Source: a bacterium (lineage in GTDB: Bacteria > Sumerlaeota > Sumerlaeia > MVZB01). From it: a stretch of 32,351 nt of DNA. Shown piece by piece: positions 15,396-23,140 of this stretch. The DNA is taken from assembly GCA_021372575.1 (NCBI GenBank), contig JAJFUE010000157.1, positions 1-32,351 of the forward strand, written 5' to 3'. Positions within the stretch are counted from its first letter, which is position 1, and each line of letters starts with the position of its first letter. Both the position numbers and the translations under genes were made by a program. The notes beneath the pieces are model-generated. The model searched no databases, was not told where the DNA came from, and saw nothing but the letters and a program-made list of their open reading frames with translations.

Positions 15396-15821
15396 ATGGA
15401 AGAGCAGCAATCAGGCAGGGTCTATACGTCGAACTGGCGCGTGACGTATCGCATGAGCGACCAGATGGGAGTCGTTTATTACGGGAATTATTTCGAGATG
15501 TTCGAGTTCGGCCGGACCGAATTGCTGCGCGGAACCGGATTCAGCTATGCGCAGATGGAGACCGACGGATTCTATCTTCCCGTGACGCGCGCGACGGCCG
15601 AGTATCTCGCCCCCGCGCGCTACGACGACCTGCTCGAAATTCAGACCGTGATCTCTCGTCTCGACCGCCTGCGCATCGAATTCGAATATGAAATCCGGCG
15701 CGCCGGCGAACCGGGCCTGATCTGTCGCGGCGCCACCACCCACATCTTCACCAGCGCCGACGGCCGCCCCCGCCGCCTCAACCCCCAATGGCTCAAGCGC
15801 ATCCAGTTGTTGATGGAATGA
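15396..15821 (+). CDS. Acyl-CoA thioesterase, 4HBT/YbgC-type hotdog fold
   Basis: A 141-residue single hotdog domain. The active-site signature reads RMSDQMGVVYYGNYFEMFEF then GR, matching Y-x-D-x-D/Q-x-x-G-V-V-x-x-x-x-Y of the 4-hydroxybenzoyl-CoA thioesterase/YbgC group, with the catalytic Asp in SDQ. The C-terminal strand GLICRGATTHIFTSADG is also typical. GGCGGAGG at 15382-15389 supports the ATG at 15396. It presumably hydrolyses short or medium acyl-CoA; the tol-pal genes that often accompany ybgC are absent here. Confidence 0.88.
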   Translation: MEEQQSGRVYTSNWRVTYRMSDQMGVVYYGNYFEMFEFGRTELLRGTGFSYAQMETDGFYLPVTRATAEYLAPARYDDLLEIQTVISRLDRLRIEFEYEIRRAGEPGLICRGATTHIFTSADGRPRRLNPQWLKRIQLLME

Positions 15822-15879
15822 ATGGCGGATGGAGGATTGCCGACGGCTTGAATTCTGTTTTTGTGGCCTCGCGATCTGT

Positions 15880-15885
15880 TATGAT
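15880..15885 (+). promoter_or_regulatory. Possible extended -10 element before the ABC ATPase gene
   Basis: TGTTATGAT contains an extended -10 (TG-N-TATGAT). No good -35 is found at 16-18 nt. It is the only promoter-like site that I see in the 96-bp gap. Confidence 0.3.
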
Positions 15886-15917
15886 GGCATCAACGATTTG
15901 ACCGGTTGAGGAGCATG

Positions 15918-17045
15918 ATGGCCGCACCGAACGATTCGAATCAGACCCGGATGCCTCCGGTCGAGAAGGAACCGACGGGGATTGAGTGGGCCGCGCCGGA
16001 CGGCGCGCTGCTTCAAATCCGCGAGCTCAAGACTCATTTCATCACGCGCGACATGGTGCGGCGCGCTGTGGATGGCGTGAGCTTCTCGATCGAGCGCGGG
16101 CGCAGCCTCGGACTCGTCGGCGAGAGCGGGTGCGGCAAGTCAGTCACGGCGCTTTCGATCATGCGGCTGGTGCCGGTGCCTCCCGGGCAGATCGTCGGCG
16201 GCGAGATTCTCTACAAGGGCACCAACCTTCTCGATTTGCCCGAAAAGCAGATGCGGCGCGTGCGCGGCGCGGAAATCTCGATGATCTTTCAGGAGCCGAT
16301 GACGTCGCTCAACCCGGTGTTCACGGCCGGATCGCAGGTCGCCGAAGTCTATCGCATTCACCGCAGCATGTCGCGGCGCGAGGCGATGGACCGCGCCGTC
16401 GAGATGCTCAAGCAGGTGCGCATCCCCGACCCCGCGCGCCGCGCCCGCGAATACCCGCACCAGATGAGCGGCGGCATGCGCCAGCGCGTCATGATCGCGA
16501 TGGCTCTGGCGTGCAACCCCGACCTGCTCATCGCCGATGAGCCGACGACCGCGCTCGACGTGACCGTGCAGGCGCAAATATTAAAATTGATGAACGAACT
16601 GCAGGATGAGTTCCGCTCGTCGATCATCATGATCACGCACGACCTCGGCGTCGTGGCCGAGACGTGCGACGACGTCGCGGTGATGTATGCGGGCCAGATC
16701 GTCGAGGAGGCCAAGACGGCGGAGCTCTTCGACCGGCCGTTGATGCCTTACACGCAGGGGCTCATGCGCTCGGTGCCGCGTCTCGAGTGGGTCGCCGAGC
16801 AGCATCAAATCCACCCGATCCCCGGCTCCGTCCCCGACCCCGCGCACTTCCCGACCGGATGCCGCTTCCACCCGCGCTGTCCGTTCGCGACCGACGGCTG
16901 CCTCCAGGCGCAAACGCTCGCCGAAGTCATCCCCGGCCACTCCGTGCGCTGCCACCGCTGGAAGGAAATCCAGGAAGACCCGACCCGCGCCGCCGAAACC
17001 GCCACGATCGCCCGCAAACGCGATATCCACGCATTCGCCGGATAA
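15918..17045 (+). CDS. Oligopeptide/dipeptide-type ABC transporter ATP-binding protein
   Basis: A 375-residue OppD/DppD-type ATPase that would energise import of peptides or similar solutes. It shows Walker A GESGCGKS, the Q-loop [10 protein letters not shown], the signature MSGGMRQR, Walker [13 protein letters not shown] and the H-loop MITHDLG. The C-terminal oligopeptide-type extension carries the conserved [14 protein letters not shown] cysteine cluster. GAGGAG at 15908-15913 sits before tandem ATGs at 15915 and 15918; I chose the second for spacing. No permease, binding-protein or partner ATPase gene is next to it, so it is either an orphan or works with subunits encoded elsewhere. Confidence 0.93.
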   Translation: MAAPNDSNQTRMPPVEKEPTGIEWAAPDGALLQIRELKTHFITRDMVRRAVDGVSFSIERGRSLGLVGESGCGKSVTALSIMRLVPVPPGQIVGGEILYKGTNLLDLPEKQMRRVRGAEISMIFQEPMTSLNPVFTAGSQVAEVYRIHRSMSRREAMDRAVEMLKQVRIPDPARRAREYPHQMSGGMRQRVMIAMALACNPDLLIADEPTTALDVTVQAQILKLMNELQDEFRSSIIMITHDLGVVAETCDDVAVMYAGQIVEEAKTAELFDRPLMPYTQGLMRSVPRLEWVAEQHQIHPIPGSVPDPAHFPTGCRFHPRCPFATDGCLQAQTLAEVIPGHSVRCHRWKEIQEDPTRAAETATIARKRDIHAFAG

Positions 17046-17046
17046 C

Positions 17047-17080
17047 GGAATTTCGGTCAGGAGTTCAAACTTCAGTTTGC
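17047..17080 (+). repeat. Single-arm copy of the 34-bp dispersed repeat
   Basis: It starts GGAATTTCGG and ends CAAACTTCAGTTTGC. It begins 1 nt after the stop codon of the ABC ATPase gene. Confidence 0.85.
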
Positions 17081-17099
17081 TTTAACACGCAAGATCATT

Positions 17100-17133
17100 C
17101 ACGAAACGCACGAAATCACTCACGAAACCCACT
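17100..17133. repeat. CACGAAA-type short tandem repeat
   Basis: Three units (CACGAAACG, CACGAAATC, CACGAAACC) lie directly before the ATG of the EEP gene. It is the reverse complement of the TTTCGTG family. Confidence 0.65.
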
Positions 17134-17136
17134 AAA

Positions 17137-18201
17137 ATGATGATTACTCAATCGCGCCGTGAACGATTGATCCAGATCTGCCGGAGCGCAATTTTCTGGA
17201 TGACGTTGGTGACGATCATCATTCTGCTGATATTTTATTGGTTCGTGAGCGACCGCACCCCGTTCGGAGAATGGCTCACGATTTGGCCGCCTTTCTTTTA
17301 TGTGTTCGGTCTCATACCGCTGGCCATGATCAGTTATAACCGAAAGCAATGGCGCAGGAGCGTCGTCCTGTTCGGTGCAATCGTATTCTTCGTCATCGCC
17401 ACAACCGAAACGCGCTCACTTATGAGGTGGCCGGATTCCTCGTTGATGACGGAGTTCGCCAGGCTTCATCAAGGCAAGCCAGCGCCGAAAAATCCGATTG
17501 CAATCCGCCTTGTCAGTTGGAACATCAGCAACGGCTCCGGCGGGCGCGAGGCCATCCTTGAGAAACTCGCCGGCTTTGAGCCCGACCTGTGTTTTCTTCA
17601 AGAAACTCCAGATGGGAACGAGTCATTTCAAAGCGCCGATCTGAGCGGCTACTGGTCCGGGTTCACGTGGCGCGACGAAGGCGATTGCGGACTGTTGAGC
17701 CGGTATCCGTTGAAACAGATCGAATCGGGCCGGATCGGTCCCTGGTCGAAGCCGCAGCTTTTTGAGGTTGAGCCGACCACCGGGACGCGGTTGCTGCTAT
17801 GCAACGTGCGGATGATGCTGCCTTCTCTGTCGCTCAACCCTTTTTCCGCCGATGCACGCCGCTCACTCGTCAGTGACCACGCGGCGCGACTCGCCCAATT
17901 TCGAAATTTAAGCGGGCTCATCCGCGATTCCATGCGTAATCACGGGATCGGCAATGTTATTTTGTCCGGCGATTTCAATTCCCCTGCAACGATGGCCTCG
18001 CTCGCGCCATTGCGAGAAATTTTAATCGATGCATGGCTCAAAGCCGGGCGCGGCCGGAGCGCGACAATGACGAACCAATTTCCTGTCTCGCGAATTGATC
18101 AATGCTGGGCGACGCCGGAAATGCGCATCGCCGACGCGCGCGTGGTCGATGGCGCGCCCTCCGACCACCGAATCCTCATCGTGGATATTTTGATCCCGTA
18201 A
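17137..18201 (+). CDS. Membrane-anchored endonuclease/exonuclease/phosphatase-family protein
   Basis: A 354-residue protein. Three N-terminal hydrophobic segments (about 18-36, 45-65, 72-88) anchor it in the inner membrane. The rest is an EEP domain with LVSWNISNG (metal-binding Asn), FLQETPDGN (catalytic Glu), LSGDFNSP (Asp/Asn) and the C-terminal PSDHRILIVD (catalytic His). These metal-dependent phosphodiesterases act on nucleic acids, lipids or phosphoesters; the anchor and likely periplasmic domain favour a non-DNA substrate, which is inference. ATGs at 17137 and 17140 are both possible. The gene ends 4 nt from the convergent ispG stop. Confidence 0.85.
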   Translation: MMITQSRRERLIQICRSAIFWMTLVTIIILLIFYWFVSDRTPFGEWLTIWPPFFYVFGLIPLAMISYNRKQWRRSVVLFGAIVFFVIATTETRSLMRWPDSSLMTEFARLHQGKPAPKNPIAIRLVSWNISNGSGGREAILEKLAGFEPDLCFLQETPDGNESFQSADLSGYWSGFTWRDEGDCGLLSRYPLKQIESGRIGPWSKPQLFEVEPTTGTRLLLCNVRMMLPSLSLNPFSADARRSLVSDHAARLAQFRNLSGLIRDSMRNHGIGNVILSGDFNSPATMASLAPLREILIDAWLKAGRGRSATMTNQFPVSRIDQCWATPEMRIADARVVDGAPSDHRILIVDILIP

Positions 18202-18205
18202 ACGA

Positions 18206-19348
18206 TTATGATTCGTCATCCACGGCCGCGATCAGCTCGCCCAGCCGCGCGATTACGTTTTCGTATGGCACCTGGCTCTCGATCAATTCGCCCTTGCGAT
18301 AAATGCGCGCCGCTTTCCCGGCGGCGATGACACCGAAGTCGGCGTCGGCGGCTTCGCCCGGGCCGTTTACGATGCAGCCCATGACGGCCACGCGCAGCGG
18401 CTTGGTGCGGCCGGCGTGGATCCGCTCGATCTCGCGCGCGATTTTCGCCGTATTGAAGCCCTGGCTTTCGCGGCCGCACGTCGGGCAGCTGATGACCTCA
18501 ATGCCGAACCGCCGCAGCCCGAGCGCCTGCAGGATCTTGAACCCGGTGCGAACCTCTTCGACTTTTTCGTCGTTGGCGCGCGCGGCGATCGACACGCGCA
18601 GCGTGTCGCCGATGCCGTCCAGCAGCAGCGCGCCGATCCCAATGGAACTCTTAATATTGCTATTATCTTTCACGCCGGCCTCGGTGACGCCGAGGTGCAG
18701 CGGGTAGTCGCACGCCTCGGCAAGCAGCCGATACGCGCGCACCATCAGCGGCACGTTCGAGCTCTTGACCGAAATGATCGTGCGCGTGAAACCGTGCCGC
18801 TCCAGAATTTCGATATTCCGCAGCGCCGATTCGACGAGCGCCTCGGCGGAATAACCTGCCTCCGGCGGCGAAATCAAATTCCCGTTCTCGCGCCCGCCGA
18901 ACTTCAACGCGATATCGCGTTCCAACGATCCCTGATTGACGCCAACGCGGATCGGAAGATCAAATTCGTTGGCGCGCTCGACGACCGCGCGGATATTCTC
19001 CTCGTCGCCGATATTGCCGGGATTGATCCTGATTTTATCGACGTACGGCGCGGCCTCGATCGCCAGCCGCGCGTTGAAATGGATGTCGGCCACGAGCGGG
19101 ATCCCCGCCGTCGCCTTCCGGATTTCCGGCAGCGCCTGCGCGGCCGCAGGCGTGTTGACGGTAAGCCGAACGATCTCGCAGCCCGCGTCGGCAAGGGCGC
19201 GGATTTGCGAAATCGTCGCCGCGGCATCGGCCGTGTCGGTCGCCGTCATCGATTGCACGCGGATCGGTTCGCCGCCGCCAATCACAAACGGGCCGACCTT
19301 GACCTGGCGGGTTTTGCGCCGCGGCGCTGGAAGAAGCGGAATGGCCAT
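18206..19348 (-). CDS. ispG: 4-hydroxy-3-methylbut-2-enyl diphosphate synthase
   Basis: A 380-residue IspG (GcpE), the [4Fe-4S] enzyme of the MEP isoprenoid pathway that reduces methylerythritol cyclodiphosphate to HMBPP in the cytosol. An N-terminal TIM barrel (IRVQSMTATDTADAAATISQ, DIHFNARLA, INPGNIG) is followed by the cluster domain with Cys288 and Cys291 in CPTCGR and Cys325 in MGCIVNGPGE. This is the short bacterial form without the insert domain. The ATG at 19348 is preferred over the GTG at 19351. No other MEP gene is in the window. Confidence 0.97.
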   Translation of the reverse strand: MAIPLLPAPRRKTRQVKVGPFVIGGGEPIRVQSMTATDTADAAATISQIRALADAGCEIVRLTVNTPAAAQALPEIRKATAGIPLVADIHFNARLAIEAAPYVDKIRINPGNIGDEENIRAVVERANEFDLPIRVGVNQGSLERDIALKFGGRENGNLISPPEAGYSAEALVESALRNIEILERHGFTRTIISVKSSNVPLMVRAYRLLAEACDYPLHLGVTEAGVKDNSNIKSSIGIGALLLDGIGDTLRVSIAARANDEKVEEVRTGFKILQALGLRRFGIEVISCPTCGRESQGFNTAKIAREIERIHAGRTKPLRVAVMGCIVNGPGEAADADFGVIAAGKAARIYRKGELIESQVPYENVIARLGELIAAVDDES

Positions 19349-19369
19349 CACACAATACCTCGCCCCAAC

Positions 19370-19398
19370 ATTCTAGTAGCCGTGCAACCCCGCCGCAA
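19370..19398 (-). promoter_or_regulatory. Candidate ispG promoter
   Basis: On the minus strand, TTGCGG (19398-19393), 17 nt, TAGAAT (19375-19370). The -10 matches at five of six positions and the -35 at three. Transcription would start about 15 nt before the ATG. Confidence 0.45.
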
Positions 19399-19418
19399 GC
19401 ACAACGAAATTCTAATTT

Positions 19419-19540
19419 ATTGAACCGCGAAGCGGTTCGATCTCAAAGCCGTGGGTTGGTTCGGAGAACTTGTTCGACGAACCTACCCACGGACAGATTG
19501 TGTGAAATCAGAACCGGTTTACCGGTTCGATCATTTGATC
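19419..19540. repeat. Compound cluster of four hairpins (REP/BIME-like)
   Basis: Hairpin 1: GAACCGC-GAA-GCGGTTC at 19422-19438, extendable to 19419-19441. Hairpin 2: arms 19449-19463 and 19478-19492, 14 of 15 pairs, with a nested GAAC-TT-GTTC in the loop. Hairpin 3: GAACCGG-TTTA-CCGGTTC at 19511-19528. Hairpin 4: GATCA-TT-TGATC at 19529-19540. Hairpins 1 and 3 are related (GAACCG...CGGTTCGATC) and flank hairpin 2. The cluster occupies the divergent ispG / larE-like intergenic region (19349-19621). No tRNA or known RNA is recognised. Confidence 0.75.
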
Positions 19541-19621
19541 AAACGATGCTCAATCCAATGCGAAAGATTCCGATTCCGGCATCCACGAATATCATTTAGA
19601 ATGTCATGGGGGAATGGATGG

Positions 19622-20479
19622 ATGAACATCGACCGCAACAGCCTGCCGCACCGCGATCAATTCGATCTCGTTTTCAATCGCTTCCGCGGGCTGAAACGCG
19701 TCCTCGTCGCCTATTCCGGCGGCGTCGATTCGTCGCTGCTGCTCAAGATCGGCACGCTCGCGCTCGGCGAAAACTGCATCGGCATCATCGCCAATTCCGC
19801 GATCATGACCCCCGAGGAAATCGAAGCCGCCCGCAAGCAGGCCGCCGAGCATCGCTTCGCCCTGCGCGTGGTTCACTACAGCGAACTCGACATCGAAGAT
19901 TTCGCGTCCAATCCACCGGACCGGTGTTATTACTGCAAGCGCGAATTATTCACTCGTTTCACTGAAATCGCGCGCGAGTTGGGCGCCGCGGCCGTGATTG
20001 AAGGCTCGAACGCCGACGACGCAGCCGACTGGCGGCCGGGCTTCAAGGCCGTCACGGAGCTTTCGGTCGTCTGCCCGCTGCGCGAGGCCGGCCTGCGCAA
20101 GCAGGAAATCCGCGACCTCGCCCGCGCGCTCGGCCTCGCCAGTTGGGACAAGCCGTCGAATCCGTGCCTCTCCTCGCGCATCGCGTATGGCGTCACGATC
20201 GACCGCGAGAAGCTGGCGCAGGTCGCCGACGGCGAGCGTTTCATCCGCGCCAAGGGCTTTCGCCAGGTTCGCGTGCGACACCACGGCGACTCGGCGACGG
20301 TCGAGGTCGGCGCGGACGAATTGCACCGGCTCAACGATCCGGCGCTTCGTCAGGCCGTGATTGATCACCTGCTTTCCCTGGGATTTCCGAAGGTTGAGAT
20401 CGACCCGAACGGTTACCGCATGGGCAGCCTCAATGCCGCGATTCGTGGCCGGAATTCCGGTTCGGAGTTCAAACTTTAG
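19622..20479 (+). CDS. larE: LarE-like ATP-dependent sacrificial sulfur transferase
   Basis: A 285-residue PP-loop ATPase of the LarE family. LarE adenylates a nicotinate dinucleotide and donates sulfur from its own cysteine when making the nickel-pincer cofactor of lactate racemase (family knowledge). Seen here are the PP-loop YSGGVDSSLLLK at 31-42, RCYYCK near 100-105 and WDKPSNPCLSSR with the candidate sacrificial Cys182. larB, larC and larA are not in the window, so a different sulfur acceptor is possible. ATG 19622 follows GGGGGA; earlier in-frame starts lie in the hairpin cluster. The last residues (RNSGSEFKL) and the stop codon are encoded by a copy of the 34-bp repeat. Confidence 0.85.
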   Translation: MNIDRNSLPHRDQFDLVFNRFRGLKRVLVAYSGGVDSSLLLKIGTLALGENCIGIIANSAIMTPEEIEAARKQAAEHRFALRVVHYSELDIEDFASNPPDRCYYCKRELFTRFTEIARELGAAAVIEGSNADDAADWRPGFKAVTELSVVCPLREAGLRKQEIRDLARALGLASWDKPSNPCLSSRIAYGVTIDREKLAQVADGERFIRAKGFRQVRVRHHGDSATVEVGADELHRLNDPALRQAVIDHLLSLGFPKVEIDPNGYRMGSLNAAIRGRNSGSEFKL

Positions 20480-20484
20480 TTTGC
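20451..20484 (+). repeat. Single-arm copy of the 34-bp repeat, overlapping the larE-like stop
   Basis: It starts GGAATTCCGG and ends CAAACTTTAGTTTGC. It is the closest match to the left arm at 5506-5539. It supplies the final nine residues and the TAG stop (20477-20479) of the larE-like gene. Confidence 0.85.
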
Positions 20485-20535
20485 CGAATCGCCGCGCTCA
20501 TTTAAGATTGCTGAGACCTGTGGCGGAGACCGCGC

Positions 20536-22194
20536 TTGGATGATTCAAACAAATTCCGGCGATTGTGTGCCGCGGCAATCGGCCTTGCCGCCGTTCTGGC
20601 GTTCCTCCCCGCGCTGCGCAACGGCTTCGTCCACGACGACCGGATTCAGGTTCAGGAGCTTGCGGTCCCGCGTTCCTTTGCCGAATGGGTGGCTTCCCCC
20701 GCGCAGCCATGGTGGCCGCCGTCCCATCACAAGAACCTTTGGCGTCCGGTCACGCGCGTCACGATCCTGATTCAAAAATCGATTCACGACAACACCGGCT
20801 GGCCGTTTTACGCGGTGAACATCCTTTTGCATGCCGCGGCGAGCGTGCTGCTGTGGTTGCTTGCGCTGCGGTTGGGGTTCAGCCCCATGGCGGCTTTCTT
20901 GGCCGGGTTGATGTTCGCGATCCACCCGATTCATGCCGAGGCCGTCCACCAGATCGTCGGCCGCGCCGAGATTCTTTCAGCGATTTTCATCCTGGCGGGC
21001 TTGCTCTTGTCTTTTAAACAATCGCCGGCGGGGGCGCCGGCGCCACATTGGACAATAGCGATCGTTCAGATGACTTGTTTCGCGCTGGCTCTCGGCTCGA
21101 AGGAAAGCGCCGTGATCTATCCGTTTTTGCTGGCGTGCGTCATGATCGCGCAAGACGGTTTTGCCGTGCTTCGCCGTCCCGCGTTCTGGCTGCGGATGGT
21201 TTTGCTCGGCGTCGTCCTGGCGCTGTTTCTCGCGTGCAAGGCCGCGATCACGGGCGGCCTGATCGAGCCCGCAGCATCCGTGCCGTATCATGAAAATCCG
21301 CTCGCGCACATGCCGTTCTTCTCGCGCCTGCCCGCCGGCCTCGGCATTCTCCTCTACGCCGTGTTCCAGCTTGTCCTGCCGCTCGGCCTGAGCCCCGACT
21401 TCTCCGCGATCTCGTTGCCGATCGAAACCGGCTGGCGCTGGCCGCTGGCGTGGCTGGGCGCGCTGTTCGCGCTTGCGCTCATCGCGTGGGCGATCCGGAA
21501 CGCGCGCCGGGGCAGGCGAGCGTGGCTCATCCCGGCCGCCGCTCTCGGCGCATGGCTGCCGCTGTCCAACATTGTCTTTCCCATCGGCGTCGTCACCGCC
21601 GAGCGGCTGTGGTATCTGCCCTCGACCGCCGCGTGCCTCGGCATGGGCATGCTTCTGTCGAAGCTCTGGTCGTTGAAGCCGGAGCTCAGCCGAATCCGTT
21701 CGGCGCGCATCCTTTCCGTCGCGCTTCTGGGCTCATGGTTCCTGACAAGCCTCGTTTATGCGCGCGCATGGCGCGATCAGGCCGGTTATGCCGAGTGGAC
21801 GATCCGCCGTTTTCCCGAAAGCTGGCGCGGCCACGTCGGCCTGGCGCGCGAGGATTTCGTTTCGTTCGGCGCCGCGCGCATCAGTCGCTTCAACGAAGGC
21901 ATGGCCGAGGCGCGCCGCGCGATCGAAATCATGCCGCAGCTCGCGGCCGGGTGGTATTGGCTCGGCGCGAACGCCACGTTTGCCGGCGCGGATTACTGGA
22001 AGGAAGCCGAATCGTCACTCATGCGCGCGCTTGCCCTCGACCCGAATTTCGCCGAGGCCCATCAGCAACTCGCGACGCTCTACGAGATGCAGGGCCGCAA
22101 GGCCGAAGCCATTCACGAGCTCGAGACCTATCTCGCGTCGGGCCAGGCAATGCGCGTCGATGTGATCAGGAAACGCATCGAAAGATTAAAATGA
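20536..22194 (+). CDS. TMTC-like TPR membrane protein (putative glycosyltransferase)
   Basis: A 552-residue protein with about ten hydrophobic helices followed by a C-terminal TPR region (about 455-545; ALALDPNFAEAHQQLATLYE). The N-terminus has GFVHDDRIQVQE and LMFAIHPIHAEAVHQIVGRA, closely resembling TMTC-type proteins (DUF1736), whose eukaryotic members are O-mannosyltransferases; bacterial function is mostly unproven. Conserved DD in the first loop fits a GT-C fold. The start is TTG at 20536, supported by GGAGA 7 nt upstream; no in-frame ATG gives the full first helix. Residues about 163-172 (SPAGAPAPHW) are encoded by a dispersed palindrome. The gene converges on the FliL-like gene. Confidence 0.8.
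   Translation: MDDSNKFRRLCAAAIGLAAVLAFLPALRNGFVHDDRIQVQELAVPRSFAEWVASPAQPWWPPSHHKNLWRPVTRVTILIQKSIHDNTGWPFYAVNILLHAAASVLLWLLALRLGFSPMAAFLAGLMFAIHPIHAEAVHQIVGRAEILSAIFILAGLLLSFKQSPAGAPAPHWTIAIVQMTCFALALGSKESAVIYPFLLACVMIAQDGFAVLRRPAFWLRMVLLGVVLALFLACKAAITGGLIEPAASVPYHENPLAHMPFFSRLPAGLGILLYAVFQLVLPLGLSPDFSAISLPIETGWRWPLAWLGALFALALIAWAIRNARRGRRAWLIPAAALGAWLPLSNIVFPIGVVTAERLWYLPSTAACLGMGMLLSKLWSLKPELSRIRSARILSVALLGSWFLTSLVYARAWRDQAGYAEWTIRRFPESWRGHVGLAREDFVSFGAARISRFNEGMAEARRAIEIMPQLAAGWYWLGANATFAGADYWKEAESSLMRALALDPNFAEAHQQLATLYEMQGRKAEAIHELETYLASGQAMRVDVIRKRIERLK
21022..21051. repeat. GC-rich palindromic repeat, copy 2 (inside a coding sequence)
   Basis: The reverse complement begins CCAATGTGG and continues with GCCGGCGCCCCCGCCGGC. 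It is nearly identical to 2050-2078 but lies in frame within the TMTC-like gene, in a loop between two hydrophobic helices. Confidence 0.75.
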
Positions 22195-22207
22195 TTCGGC
22201 GCGCGCT

Positions 22208-22753
22208 CTACCGGATCGTCGCCAGGTGGATTTCGGTGAAATAGACCTGCCGCACGCGCGCGGTCTGGAAGGTCGCGTTGAACATCGAGATGAGCTGGTG
22301 CTTGAACCGGATCTTACCGGCCGTGGTCAGCAGTTGCTGTCCGGACTGGTCCATCAGGACGGTGCGGATCGTGTCGCGCAGTTTCGCTTCCTCGTTCTCG
22401 CACTCGGCGACGCCGGTTCCGGCGCCGAATTCCAGCGCGATGCTGAGTTGGACCGCCCAGTTCGTCGCGCGGCCGACGCCCGAGCGCACGTCGTTGATTT
22501 CGTATTGGAACGGGCTGACGCGTTCGTTCGACAGCAGCACGCTGATGTCATAGCGGCCCTTGAGCGCCTGCCCGAGCCGATACTGCGGCCTGGGCGTTGC
22601 CGTGGCCTCGGTTTCGGCGCTTTTACCGGCCGATTCACCCTTTTCAGAATTCTTTTCGGCGCTGCCGAAACCCGGCGCGGTCGCCATGGCGAACATGGCC
22701 GCCAGGATCCAGGCCGCAAGCGGCGAAAACCGGCGTTGATGGCGATGCGGCAT
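22208..22753 (-). CDS. FliL-like membrane protein
   Basis: A 181-residue protein: a short basic N-terminus, one hydrophobic segment (LAAWILAAMFAMATAPG, about 10-28) that may be a signal peptide or anchor, a low-complexity Ser/Glu/Thr linker, then a domain ending QLLTTAGKIRFKHQLISMFN and VRQVYFTEIHLATIR. The pattern LRDxIxxxL...GKxxFKxxLxxxFN...VxxVYFT is that of FliL, the flagellar basal-body-associated stomatin-like protein. No flagellar gene is nearby, so it may serve another envelope complex. The ATG at 22753 has AGGAG 9 nt upstream; an upstream in-frame start at 22804 lacks one. Confidence 0.65.
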   Translation of the reverse strand: MPHRHQRRFSPLAAWILAAMFAMATAPGFGSAEKNSEKGESAGKSAETEATATPRPQYRLGQALKGRYDISVLLSNERVSPFQYEINDVRSGVGRATNWAVQLSIALEFGAGTGVAECENEEAKLRDTIRTVLMDQSGQQLLTTAGKIRFKHQLISMFNATFQTARVRQVYFTEIHLATIR

Positions 22754-22893
22754 GCGGATGCGCTCCTTCGGGCCCCGTGCGCGAGGCGCGGGCTTTACTT
22801 TCACTCATCGACGGCAAGTGGAGAAAAATTAATATCCCGAACCGTCAAGTAACGCTTAAGCCGGCCCCTTGTCCGGACGATAAGACGAACGAC

Positions 22894-23121
22894 ATGGACG
22901 CGAAGGCCCAAATCGTCGAGGCAATCGAGGAGCGCTCCCGGAACGGGTCGCGCTACATCCAGCGCATGGTGATTCAGAAGTTTTCGGAAAAGCAGAACCT
23001 CGACGCGGCCGCGAGGCCGCTCATGCTGACGTATGACCCCAGGATCGGCCGGTTCAACGGGTTCATCAAGATGGCCGAGCACAGGAAGCGCCAGATGCTG
23101 GAAAAGATGTTGATGGAATAG
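22894..23121 (+). CDS. Hypothetical 75-residue protein
   Basis: Begins MDAKAQIVEAIEERSRNGSR and ends KMAEHRKRQMLEKMLME. It looks largely helical and soluble, with many Arg and Lys, no cysteines and no signal peptide. It is divergent from the FliL-like gene and ends 19 nt before the response-regulator gene, so it probably belongs to that signalling operon. The middle (MLTYDPRIGRFNGFIKMAE) may be a short structured motif. I do not recognise a family. The weak ribosome-binding site lowers confidence. Confidence 0.6.
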   Translation: MDAKAQIVEAIEERSRNGSRYIQRMVIQKFSEKQNLDAAARPLMLTYDPRIGRFNGFIKMAEHRKRQMLEKMLME

Positions 23122-23140
23122 ACGCAACCGGCGGGATGGC

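Noticed and set aside
19451-19621. An N-terminal extension of the LarE-like protein through the hairpin cluster
   Set aside because: The extension is encoded by the hairpins, has no family counterpart, and the ATG at 19622 has a good ribosome-binding site.
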